Origin: Alphaproteobacteria bacterium
Lineage (GTDB): Bacteria > Pseudomonadota > Alphaproteobacteria > Rhodobacterales > Rhodobacteraceae
Length of the DNA stretch: 14,699 nt
Direction of reading: 5' to 3'
Assembly (NCBI GenBank): GCA_003696705.1
Contig: RFGD01000054.1
Location: 1-14,699 of the forward strand
Both the position numbers and the translations under genes were made by a program. Below the pieces are notes generated by a model that worked only from the letters and a program-made list of their open reading frames with translations, was not told the DNA's origin and did not search any database. Of the stretch, positions 1 through 5,880 are shown in pieces. Position 1 is the stretch's first letter, and each line of letters begins with the position of its first letter.

Positions 1-26
1 CAGGGGCGGGCCCGGTGCGTGGGCGC

Positions 27-821
27 TCAGCTGCCGCGGATGATCTTCGCGAAGCGCTCGAAGACGTGCGGGTTGGATGCAAGCAGCTCGCCGTCTTCAA
101 GGATGTCGCCGTCCGGGCGAAGCGGCTCGACGAAGCCGCCGGCCTCGCGGACGATGAGGATGCCGGCGGCGATGTCCCAGGGGTGCAGCCGGCGTTCCCA
201 GAAGCCGTCATAGCGGCCGGCGGCGACATAGGCCAGGTCAAGGGCCGCGGCGCCCCAGCGGCGCACCCCGGCGCAGACGGGCAGGATACGGGCAAGGTCG
301 GACAGCGTGTCGGGCAGGTCCGGTCGGCCGCCGAACGGCAGGCCGGTCGCGTAGATCGTCTCGATCATGTTGCGCCGGCCCGAAACGCGCAGGCGCATCT
401 TGTCGCCAAGCCAGGCGCCGCCGCCTTTCTCGGCCCAGAACATCTCGTCCTTGGCGGGGTCGTAGATGACGGCCGAGACGATCTCGCCACGATGTTCGAG
501 GGCGATCGAGATCGCCCAGTGCGGCAGGCCGTGCAGGAAGTTCGTGGTGCCGTCCAGCGGATCGACGATCCAGCGCCGCGTCGGGTCCTTGCCGGCGATC
601 TCGTCGCCTTCCTCGGCAAGCCAGCCGTAATTGGGGCGCGTTCCCAGAAGCTCTTCCTTCAGGATCCGCTCTGACGCCAGATCCGCGCGCGAGACGAAAT
701 CCCCGGCGCCCTTCATCGAAACCTGAAGGTTCTCGACCTCGCGGAAGTCCTTCACAAGGCTGCGGCCGGCCTTGCGGGCGGCACGGATCATCAGGGTCAG
801 GTTGGCGCTGGTCTGGACCAT
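27..821 (-). CDS. suhB: Inositol monophosphatase family protein (SuhB-like)
   Basis: This 264-residue Mg2+-dependent, Li+-sensitive-type phosphatase would hydrolyse inositol-1-phosphate or a related sugar or nucleotide phosphate in the cytoplasm. Visible signatures are the acidic metal ligands E70/E71 (LAEEG), motif 1 WIVDPLDGTTNF at residues 84-95 with D87 and D90, and motif 2 PWDIAAG at 215-221 with D216. The stretch RRWGAAALDLAYVAAGR at 187-203 is typical of SuhB-type members. Length is normal for the family (about 260-270). The ATG at 819-821 is preceded by a strong Shine-Dalgarno (AAAGGAG, plus-strand 828-834, 6 nt away). It lies 69 bp downstream of metR on the same strand. The family is certain. 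The substrate is not: CysQ-type 3'(2'),5'-bisphosphate nucleotidases and histidinol phosphatases share the fold, and SuhB also has an antitermination role in enterobacteria that cannot be judged here. Confidence 0.9.
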   Translation of the reverse strand: MVQTSANLTLMIRAARKAGRSLVKDFREVENLQVSMKGAGDFVSRADLASERILKEELLGTRPNYGWLAEEGDEIAGKDPTRRWIVDPLDGTTNFLHGLPHWAISIALEHRGEIVSAVIYDPAKDEMFWAEKGGGAWLGDKMRLRVSGRRNMIETIYATGLPFGGRPDLPDTLSDLARILPVCAGVRRWGAAALDLAYVAAGRYDGFWERRLHPWDIAAGILIVREAGGFVEPLRPDGDILEDGELLASNPHVFERFAKIIRGS

Positions 822-890
822 CGGGAACTCCTTTCAAGGCCACGCCCTATACGCGCGGTCCGCCGTGTTGCCAAGCCCCGACGGCGCCCG

Positions 891-1802
891 CTAGTCAAGG
901 GTGCGCTGAAGTTTCACCGGCTCGGTCCGGGCGAGCCGAAGGAAGTGGCCCATCCAGGGGCGTTGTGCGTCCTCGTCCCGCGTCGCCGCATGGAGACGGC
1001 GCGTCAGCCCCCCCTCGGTAAGAGGCCGTGTCACGTAGTCCGAGTTGTAGCGAACCTCGCGCACGACCCAGTCGGGCAGGACGGCGACGCCGCGGTTCGA
1101 CACCACCAGAAGAAGGATCACGGCCGTCAGTTCGACCTGCCGCACGGCGCGCGGTTCCACGCCGGCCGGGGAAAGGAACTGGCTGAAGACGTCGAGCCGG
1201 CTTCTCTCGACGGGGTAGGTGATGAGGACCTCGTCGCGAAGATCCTCGGGCAGGATGAAGGGGCGGGCGGCCAGGCGATGCGCGGATGACGCGACGAAGA
1301 CGGGCTCGTAGTCGAAGAGCGGCGCGAAGGTGACGCCGTCCAGATCCTCGGGATCCGACGTGATGACGACGTCGACGTCCTCGCGCTGAAGGGCGGGAAA
1401 GGCGTCGAAGGCAAGGCCCGGGCGGATGTCGACGTCGACGTCGGGCCAGGCATGGCGAAAGGCCTCGAGCACCGGAAAGAGCCACTCGAAGCAGGCGTGG
1501 CACTCGATGGCGATATGCAGCCGTCCCGCCCGGCCGGTGCGCAGGCTGTCGAACTCGGCCTCGGCAGCCTCGACCTCGGGCAGGACACGCTCGGCCAGGC
1601 GCAAGAGGCGCATCCCGGCGGCCGAAAGGCGCATCGGCTTCGAGCGCCGGACAAAGAGTTCGACCCCCGCCTGCGCCTCGAGCGCCTTGATCTGGTGCGA
1701 GAGCGCCGACTGCGTGATGTGCAGCGTCTCGGCCGCCTTGGCGAGGCTGCCATGTTCGTGAACCGCGCGGATCGTGCGGAGGTGCCGAAGTTCCAGATGC
1801 AT
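891..1802 (-). CDS. metR: LysR-type transcriptional regulator MetR
   Basis: This 303-residue LysR-family regulator has an N-terminal winged HTH at about residues 3-62 (recognition region around 18-37, SLAKAAETLHITQSALSHQI) and a substrate-binding domain from about 90 to 300. IECHACFEWLFPVLEAF at 99-115 closely resembles the segment opening the effector domain of MetR, the homocysteine-responsive activator of methionine genes. It is divergent from metF, a classical MetR target, and two TGAR-N5-YTCA dyads lie between them, which supports the assignment. The ATG at 1800-1802 directly follows an AGG and has no well-spaced Shine-Dalgarno, so translation may be weak or leaderless, in keeping with a low-level regulator. 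The left dyad begins 3 bp from this start codon, so autorepression is plausible (inference). Confidence 0.88.
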   Translation of the reverse strand: MHLELRHLRTIRAVHEHGSLAKAAETLHITQSALSHQIKALEAQAGVELFVRRSKPMRLSAAGMRLLRLAERVLPEVEAAEAEFDSLRTGRAGRLHIAIECHACFEWLFPVLEAFRHAWPDVDVDIRPGLAFDAFPALQREDVDVVITSDPEDLDGVTFAPLFDYEPVFVASSAHRLAARPFILPEDLRDEVLITYPVERSRLDVFSQFLSPAGVEPRAVRQVELTAVILLLVVSNRGVAVLPDWVVREVRYNSDYVTRPLTEGGLTRRLHAATRDEDAQRPWMGHFLRLARTEPVKLQRTLD

Positions 1803-1804
1803 CC

Positions 1805-1817
1805 TGAGACACGCTCA
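1805..1817. promoter_or_regulatory. Candidate MetR operator, metR-proximal
   Basis: TGAG-ACACG-CTCA is a perfect 4-bp inverted repeat around a 5-bp centre. The known enterobacterial MetR site is TGAA-N5-TTCA, and this matches 6 of its 8 specified bases. It sits just upstream of the metR start codon in the metR/metF intergenic region. Its centre (1811) lies 31 bp, about three helical turns, from the centre of the second dyad. Assignment is inferred from motif and context. Confidence 0.5.
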
Positions 1818-1834
1818 TGTCTGTGTTGAGAAAT

Positions 1835-1849
1835 ATGAATTTGCCTCAT
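1835..1849. promoter_or_regulatory. Candidate MetR operator, metF-proximal
   Basis: ATGAA-TTTGC-CTCAT is a near-perfect dyad whose core TGAA-N5-CTCA matches 7 of 8 specified bases of the MetR consensus TGAA-N5-TTCA. It lies 46 bp upstream of the chosen metF start in the AT-richest part of the intergenic region. A direct half-site copy (TGAG, 1827-1830) sits 9 bp upstream. I see no clear -35/-10 pair for metF, which fits an activator-dependent promoter. Confidence 0.55.
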
Positions 1850-1894
1850 GTCGCGGGCCGTGGCAACAGGATGTCAAAGAGGGAGTTGCCCGCC

Positions 1895-2764
1895 ATGTCC
1901 GTCCGTCCGTCCGTTTCGTTCGAGTTCTTTCCGCCAAAGACCCTTTCCGCCAGCTTCCGCCTGTGGGAGACGGTCCGCGAACTTGCGCCCCTTCGGCCCA
2001 GCTTCGTGTCCGTCACCTATGGTGCAGGGGGGGCGACCCGCCAACGCACCCACGAGGCGGTCGAGGCCATCCACAGCCATTACGGGCTGAATGTCGCGGC
2101 GCACCTGACATGCGTCGATCAGAGCCGGGCCGAGACCCTGGCCATTGCCGATTCCTACGCCGCCGCCGGCGTGCGCGAGATCGTGGCGCTGCGCGGCGAT
2201 CCGCCGGGCGGGACCGGGCGTTTCGTGCCGCATCCCGAGGGCTTCCGAAGCTCGGTCGAGCTGGTCGAGGCGTTGGCCCGCGACGGTCGCTTCCGCATCC
2301 GGGTCGGCGCCTATCCCGAGCGCCACCCCGAGGCGGCATCGGCCGACGCCGACATCGCCTGGCTGCGCGCCAAGTTCGAGGCCGGCGCAAGCGCCGCCAT
2401 CACGCAGTTCTTCTTTGAGGCCGAAACCTTCTTTCGTTTCCGCGACCGCTGTGCCGCGGCGGGCATCGACGCGCCGATCGTCCCGGGCATCCTGCCGATC
2501 ACGAACTGGCAGGGGGTCACGGCCTTTGCCCGCAAGTGCGGCGCCAGCATTCCGGCCTGGCTGGCCGATGCCTTCGAGAAGGCGATGCGCGACGGTCGCG
2601 AAGACCTTCTGGCCAAGGCGGTCATCACCGAGCTTTGCAGCGATCTTCTGGAAGGCGGCGTGGACGCGCTGCACTTCTACACGCTCAATCAGCCCGCCAT
2701 GACGCGCGAAATCTGCCACGCGCTGGGCATCCAGCCGGAAGCCGAACTGTCGCAGGTCGCCTGA
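1895..2764 (+). CDS. metF: 5,10-methylenetetrahydrofolate reductase MetF
   Basis: MetF reduces 5,10-methylene-THF to 5-methyl-THF with FAD and NAD(P)H in the cytoplasm, supplying the methyl group for methionine synthase. From this start the protein has 289 residues, the usual length. VSFEFFPPK at 7-15 carries the catalytic Glu (E10, equivalent to E. coli E28). LRGDPP at 99-104 has the flavin-interacting Asp (D102), AYPERHPE is at 139-146, QFFFE at 171-175 has the conserved Gln, and HFYTLN is at 260-265. The frame is open upstream with ATGs at 1817, 1835 and 1871. I prefer 1895 because an AAAGAGGGAG Shine-Dalgarno at 1876-1885 lies 9 nt upstream and the family homology begins right there. Starts at 1817 or 1835 would overlap the MetR dyads, and 1871 lacks a ribosome site. 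The gene is divergent from metR and convergent with ygfZ. A (GTCC)4 repeat follows the start codon. Confidence 0.95.
   Translation: MSVRPSVSFEFFPPKTLSASFRLWETVRELAPLRPSFVSVTYGAGGATRQRTHEAVEAIHSHYGLNVAAHLTCVDQSRAETLAIADSYAAAGVREIVALRGDPPGGTGRFVPHPEGFRSSVELVEALARDGRFRIRVGAYPERHPEAASADADIAWLRAKFEAGASAAITQFFFEAETFFRFRDRCAAAGIDAPIVPGILPITNWQGVTAFARKCGASIPAWLADAFEKAMRDGREDLLAKAVITELCSDLLEGGVDALHFYTLNQPAMTREICHALGIQPEAELSQVA
1897..1912 (+). repeat. (GTCC)4 tetranucleotide repeat at metF codon 1-6
   Basis: Four exact tandem GTCC units begin at the last base of the metF ATG and encode part of MSVRPSV. A change of one unit would shift the metF frame. Four copies is short for an unstable tract, and nothing in the sequence shows that it varies. 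Confidence 0.8.
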
Positions 2765-2771
2765 GCCGGCG

Positions 2772-2788
2772 CGGCGCCCATGGCGCTG
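2772..2788. terminator. Stem-loop in the convergent metF/ygfZ gap
   Basis: CGGCGCC-CAT-GGCGCTG can form a 7-bp stem (one G-T wobble) with a 3-nt loop. It fills nearly all of the 24-bp gap between the metF stop codon (2762-2764) and the ygfZ stop codon (2789-2791). No T-run follows on either strand, so intrinsic termination is uncertain. Position between convergent stops is the main support. Confidence 0.35.
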
Positions 2789-3577
2789 TCAGGGTCGATT
2801 GCCGTCCCAGCGGAGGACCGCGTCTTCGGCCTGCATGGTCGGGCCGGCAAGGTCGTAGCGGAGGTAGGCGATCGCCCGGTTTCCCGACTGGGTGAAGACC
2901 TGGCCGACCACGCGCCCGCCGAAATAGATCGGCGTGGCGACCGGGACGCGGCCGTCGATCTCGACCCGTGCCAGGCCCTTTCGCAGTTCGGTCTTGTGCT
3001 TCATGCGCGCCGTGACTTCCTGGCCGACGTAACAGCCCTTTCGGAAATCGACGCCGTTCAGGCGTTCGAAGCCCATTTCAAGGATATAGCTGACCCCGGG
3101 TTGGAGCTCGATCCCCGTCTCGGGAATGGCGTGTTCGACGCGGATCGCGTCCCAGTCCACGGCCTCGGCCGATCCGGCCGACGCGGGCGCGTCGGTGTAG
3201 AGCCGCCAGCCAAGGGCGGGATGGCGCGGGTCGGCGACCGCCCCTTCGGGCGGCGTCCCCGTGCCGCGCAGGACGCCAAGGTCCGTCGGCCGAATGGCGA
3301 CATCGGCGCGCAGCCGATACATCTCCAGCCGCTGGACGAGCGTGTCCGCCAGGCTTGTCGCAACGTCGAGAAGAATTCGCTCGCCGTCGGCAAGCAGAAT
3401 GAAGTCGGCCAGATACTTGCCCTGCGGTGTGAGAAGCGCGGCATAGACGGGGCCGTCGGCAAGCTTTCCGACGTCGTTCGTGACAAGCCCCTGCAGGAAC
3501 CGCTCTCGGTCCTGCCCGGTGACTGCCAGAACGGTGCGGCCGTCCCCGCGCGCTGCGGTCGGTGCCGGTGACGTCAT
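2789..3577 (-). CDS. ygfZ: Folate-binding protein YgfZ (GcvT-like, Fe-S cluster assembly/repair)
   Basis: This 262-residue YgfZ/GcvT-family protein acts in tetrahydrofolate-dependent maintenance or assembly of some Fe-S enzymes. The diagnostic motif KGCYVGQE is at 180-187 with C181, the conserved cysteine of the family. FLQGLVTNDV at 27-36 and TPQGKYLADFIL at 50-61 match the N-terminal folate-binding fold. The C-terminal barrel is shorter than in E. coli YgfZ (about 326 aa), as is common in alphaproteobacteria. The ATG at 3575-3577 has a good ribosome site (GGGAGAAGG, plus-strand 3581-3589). It is divergent from the glycosyltransferase (69-bp gap) and convergent with metF. MetF also uses folate, but the shared cofactor does not by itself imply co-regulation. 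Confidence 0.9.
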   Translation of the reverse strand: MTSPAPTAARGDGRTVLAVTGQDRERFLQGLVTNDVGKLADGPVYAALLTPQGKYLADFILLADGERILLDVATSLADTLVQRLEMYRLRADVAIRPTDLGVLRGTGTPPEGAVADPRHPALGWRLYTDAPASAGSAEAVDWDAIRVEHAIPETGIELQPGVSYILEMGFERLNGVDFRKGCYVGQEVTARMKHKTELRKGLARVEIDGRVPVATPIYFGGRVVGQVFTQSGNRAIAYLRYDLAGPTMQAEDAVLRWDGNRP

Positions 3578-3603
3578 GTGCCTTCTCCCATGTTTTCGCC
3601 TTC

Positions 3604-3615
3604 GGGTATATATCC
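3604..3615. promoter_or_regulatory. AT-rich near-palindrome in ygfZ/glycosyltransferase divergent gap
   Basis: GGGTATATATCC (10 of 12 positions symmetric) is the only AT-rich block in the 69-bp gap between two divergent starts. It can be read as a -10-like TATATA on either strand, about 30-35 nt from both start codons. No convincing -35 hexamer is seen at 16-18 bp on either side. A shared divergent promoter core is an inference. Confidence 0.3.
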
Positions 3616-3646
3616 GTCAGCGCGCCGGATAGAAGGATGAAACAGA

Positions 3647-4321
3647 ATGCCGCGCCTTTCGGTCGTCATACCGACATTGAACGCCGGCGCCCTTCTGGAC
3701 CGAACGCTGTCAGCGCTGTCGGAGGGTGTCGAGGCGGGCCTTGTCGGCGAGATCGTCGTGAGCGACGGCGGCTCGTCGGACGACACGCTTCTGCGCGCCC
3801 GGAAGGGGGGGGCGCGCGTGGTTTCCGGCGCGGCGTCCCGCGGCGGACAGCTTCGCCGGGGCGCCGAGGCGGCGTCGGGCGACTGGCTTCTGTTTCTCCA
3901 TGCCGACAGCGTGCCGCTGCGGGGCTGGACGGGACCGGTCATCCGCCACCTCGACGGCGGCGGCGGGGCCGCGGCCTTTCGGCTGTGCTTCGACGCGAAG
4001 GGTCCCGCGGCCGCCTTCGTGGCGGGCTGGGCCAACCTGCGGACGCGGCTTTTCGGTCTGGCCTGGGGTGATCAGGGCCTTCTTGTCAGCCGGTCGGACT
4101 ATGACGCATCAGGCGGCTACCCCGACCAGCCCCTCATGGAGGATGTGGCGCTGTCCCTCCGGCTCAGGCCGGTTCTTCTGCGGGCGCAGGTGGTGACAAG
4201 CGCGGCACGCTACCAGGCCGAGGGATGGCTTCGCCGGGGGGCGCGAAACTTCTGGCTTCTGGCGCGATATGCCGCCGGTGCCCGGCCCGAGACGCTGGCC
4301 CGCGATTACCGAAGGCGGTGA
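3647..4321 (+). CDS. Family 2 glycosyltransferase, TIGR04283-like
   Basis: This small (224 aa) GT-A fold glycosyltransferase has SVVIPTLNA at 5-13, EIVVSDGGSSDDT at 35-47 (nucleotide-sugar binding), RGGQLRRGAEAA at 65-76, FLHADS at 83-88 (D87, the DxD-equivalent), GDQG at 141-144, and GGYPDQPLMEDVALSLRLR at 156-174 with E165/D166 as the likely catalytic base region. This arrangement and short length match the TIGR04283 group (rSAM/selenodomain-associated transferase 2), known mainly by genome context; some members are linked to arsenosugar synthesis. The usual partner, a TIGR04282/DUF2064 protein, is absent from this window. There is no membrane segment. Start: AGAAGGA at 3631-3637, 9 nt before the ATG. 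The aminotransferase follows 61 bp downstream on the same strand and may be co-transcribed. Acceptor and donor are unknown. Confidence 0.85.
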   Translation: MPRLSVVIPTLNAGALLDRTLSALSEGVEAGLVGEIVVSDGGSSDDTLLRARKGGARVVSGAASRGGQLRRGAEAASGDWLLFLHADSVPLRGWTGPVIRHLDGGGGAAAFRLCFDAKGPAAAFVAGWANLRTRLFGLAWGDQGLLVSRSDYDASGGYPDQPLMEDVALSLRLRPVLLRAQVVTSAARYQAEGWLRRGARNFWLLARYAAGARPETLARDYRRR

Positions 4322-4382
4322 TTGACCGGAACTTTCGCGCAACCTACTCCTGCGAAGGATCGAAACGGGGCAGGATATCCGA

Positions 4383-5603
4383 ATGACGCTTTCTCATGGA
4401 CGCCACTACCTCGCCATCCCGGGGCCGTCCGTCATCCCCGACAGCGTCCTGTCGGCAATGCACCGGCCGGCCCCGAACATCTACGAAGGCGAACTGATTT
4501 CCCTGACCGGGCGGATTCTTTCGGATCTGAAGCGGGTAGCGGGCACCACGGGTGACGTGGCGATCTACATTGCCAATGGCCATGGCGCCTGGGAGGCCGC
4601 GGCGGCAAATGTCATTGCGCCGGGGGACGAGGTCCTCGTGCTCGCCACCGGGCCCTTCGCGCTCGGGTGGGCCGAGATCGTCCGCCGTCTTGGCGGCCGA
4701 CCGCGGATCGTCGACTTCGGCCGGCAGGGGCCGATCGACGCCGAGCGCGTGAAGGACATCCTTGCGCGCGACAGGGACCGTGCGATTCGGGCCGTGATGA
4801 TGGTGCATGTGGACACGGCGACCAGCATTCGCAGCGAGCCGGCCAGGGTGCGCGCCGCAATCGATGCCGCCGGGCATCCCGCGCTTCTCCTGGTCGACGG
4901 GATCGCAAGCGTCGGGATCGAGGCGCTTCACATGGACGCGGAGGGCATTGACGTCCTTGTGGGCGCCAGTCAGAAGGGCCTCATGACGCCCCCCGGCCTT
5001 GGCTTGGTATGGTTCGGCGAGCGGGCGGAAGAGAAGCGGTCGAACGGGCCGGCGCCAAGCGCCTACTGGGACTGGCGGCCGAGAACCCGGCCGGAGGCGT
5101 ACTATCAGCACTTCTGCGGAACGGCGCCGACACACCACCTCTTCGCACTGGCCGAGGCGCTTCGGCTCCTTCTCGAGGAACAGGGGCTCGAGGCGGCCTG
5201 GGCACGGCACGCCGCGCTCGCCCGCGCTGTCTGGGCGGCGGTCGACTGCTGGGACGAGGCCGGGGCGATCGCGTTCAACGTCCCCGATGCGGCGGCGCGG
5301 GCGCATGGCGTGACCGCGCTGCGCATGGCACCGCCCTTTGCCACGCGACTGCGCGAATGGCTCGCCGACAACGTCGGCGTGACGCTGGGCATCGGCCTCG
5401 GCATGGCCGCGCCGGACGACCCGGCCTGGCACGGCTTCTTCCGCATTGGGCACATGGGGCACGTCAACGCGCACATGGTCCTGGGCGTGCTCGGCGCGAT
5501 CGAGGCCGCGCTTGCGGCACTGGGCATCGACCGCGGCGAAGGCGCGGTTGCCGCCGCCGCCAAGGTCATCGCCGAGGCGGTCGAGGCCGCCCCCACGTCG
5601 TGA
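4383..5603 (+). CDS. Class V PLP aminotransferase, alanine--glyoxylate / serine--glyoxylate type
   Basis: This 406-residue fold I, class V PLP enzyme probably transfers an amino group from alanine, serine or a similar donor to glyoxylate or pyruvate. IPGPSVIPDSVLSAM at 12-26 opens the fold, ANGHGAWEAAAANV at 64-77 binds the PLP phosphate, D172 (VDGIAS) contacts the pyridine nitrogen, and GASQKGLMTPPGLG at 194-207 holds the Schiff-base lysine K198. CGTAPTHHLFALAEAL at 245-260 and R354 (FRIGHMGH) fit the carboxylate-binding end. VHVDTATS at 141-148 has Asp where characterised alanine- and serine-glyoxylate enzymes usually have Glu (HxET/S), so the donor may differ. The ATG at 4383 follows GGGGCAGGA (4367-4375). 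A G+C hairpin lies 5 nt past the stop. Family is certain and substrate is not. Confidence 0.88.
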   Translation: MTLSHGRHYLAIPGPSVIPDSVLSAMHRPAPNIYEGELISLTGRILSDLKRVAGTTGDVAIYIANGHGAWEAAAANVIAPGDEVLVLATGPFALGWAEIVRRLGGRPRIVDFGRQGPIDAERVKDILARDRDRAIRAVMMVHVDTATSIRSEPARVRAAIDAAGHPALLLVDGIASVGIEALHMDAEGIDVLVGASQKGLMTPPGLGLVWFGERAEEKRSNGPAPSAYWDWRPRTRPEAYYQHFCGTAPTHHLFALAEALRLLLEEQGLEAAWARHAALARAVWAAVDCWDEAGAIAFNVPDAAARAHGVTALRMAPPFATRLREWLADNVGVTLGIGLGMAAPDDPAWHGFFRIGHMGHVNAHMVLGVLGAIEAALAALGIDRGEGAVAAAAKVIAEAVEAAPTS

Positions 5604-5846
5604 CCCAGCCCCCGAAAGGGCGGGGGAACCTGCGCGGTCCGGCCCCTCGCCGGCGCAGCGCCCGACAAGCGTGCAAAGGAGAATGCCGAAACCGGCCGCC
5701 AGGGGCAGCCCGCCGAGCCGCGCCATCGCGCCGAGCGTTGCGAACGCGAGAAGTGCGAGGGCGATTGCGTCGCCGGGGTCGAAACCGCCCTTGCGGCAAT
5801 CCCCGCGTCGGGGAAGAGAGTGTGGGGGTTCGGAGCGCAGCGCCAT
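5604..5846 (-). other. Possible small two-helix membrane protein frame, no clear stop; otherwise non-genic gap
   Basis: The 277-bp gap 5604-5880 has no certain gene. On the minus strand an ATG at 5844-5846, 34 nt downstream of the HisC-like stop codon and with GAGG 8 nt upstream, opens a frame beginning MALRSEPPHS. Codons 27-43 and 48-64 encode two hydrophobic stretches (for example AIALALLAFATLGAMA and PLAAGFGILLCTLV) separated by Arg/Gly, as in a small membrane protein. The hydrophobic part uses codons typical of the window's real genes. After about codon 66 the frame turns Gly/Arg/Ser-rich, passes the GC hairpin and continues antisense into the aminotransferase with no stop until 4344. It may be a decayed or frameshifted gene, a real gene with a lost stop, or chance. 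I do not recognise a family. Confidence 0.3.
5609..5626 (+). terminator. GC hairpin just after the class V aminotransferase
   Basis: CCCCCG-AAAGGG-CGGGGG forms a perfect 6-bp stem with a 6-nt loop, beginning 5 nt after the stop codon TGA (5601-5603). The following bases are AACCTG, not a T-run, so it is at best a weak or factor-assisted terminator. It would also stop minus-strand transcripts coming from the HisC-like gene. Confidence 0.4.
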
Positions 5847-5880
5847 GCCCCAAACCTCGGCCAAACGGGTTGACGAGCCG

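Noticed and set aside
1803..1894. SAM or cobalamin riboswitch upstream of metF
   Set aside because: The 92-bp region is too short for a cobalamin or SAM-I riboswitch, I see no conserved core of SAM-II, and MetR-type dyads explain the structure better.
4322..4350. TTGACC with TACTCC 17 bp downstream as a promoter for the class V aminotransferase
   Set aside because: The -35 is good but the -10 matches only 2 of 6 positions, and the gene may simply be co-transcribed with the glycosyltransferase.
5671..5690. AAAGGAG followed by ATG at 5683 on the plus strand, as a possible small gene start
   Set aside because: Shine-Dalgarno to ATG spacing is only about 1 nt, the product is Arg/Pro/Ser-rich, and the frame runs antisense into the HisC-like gene.
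4344..5864. A 506-codon minus-strand frame opposite the class V aminotransferase
   Set aside because: Only its first ~66 codons, outside the aminotransferase, look protein-like. The rest is antisense shadow of a clear PLP enzyme. The first part is reported separately as a low-confidence feature.
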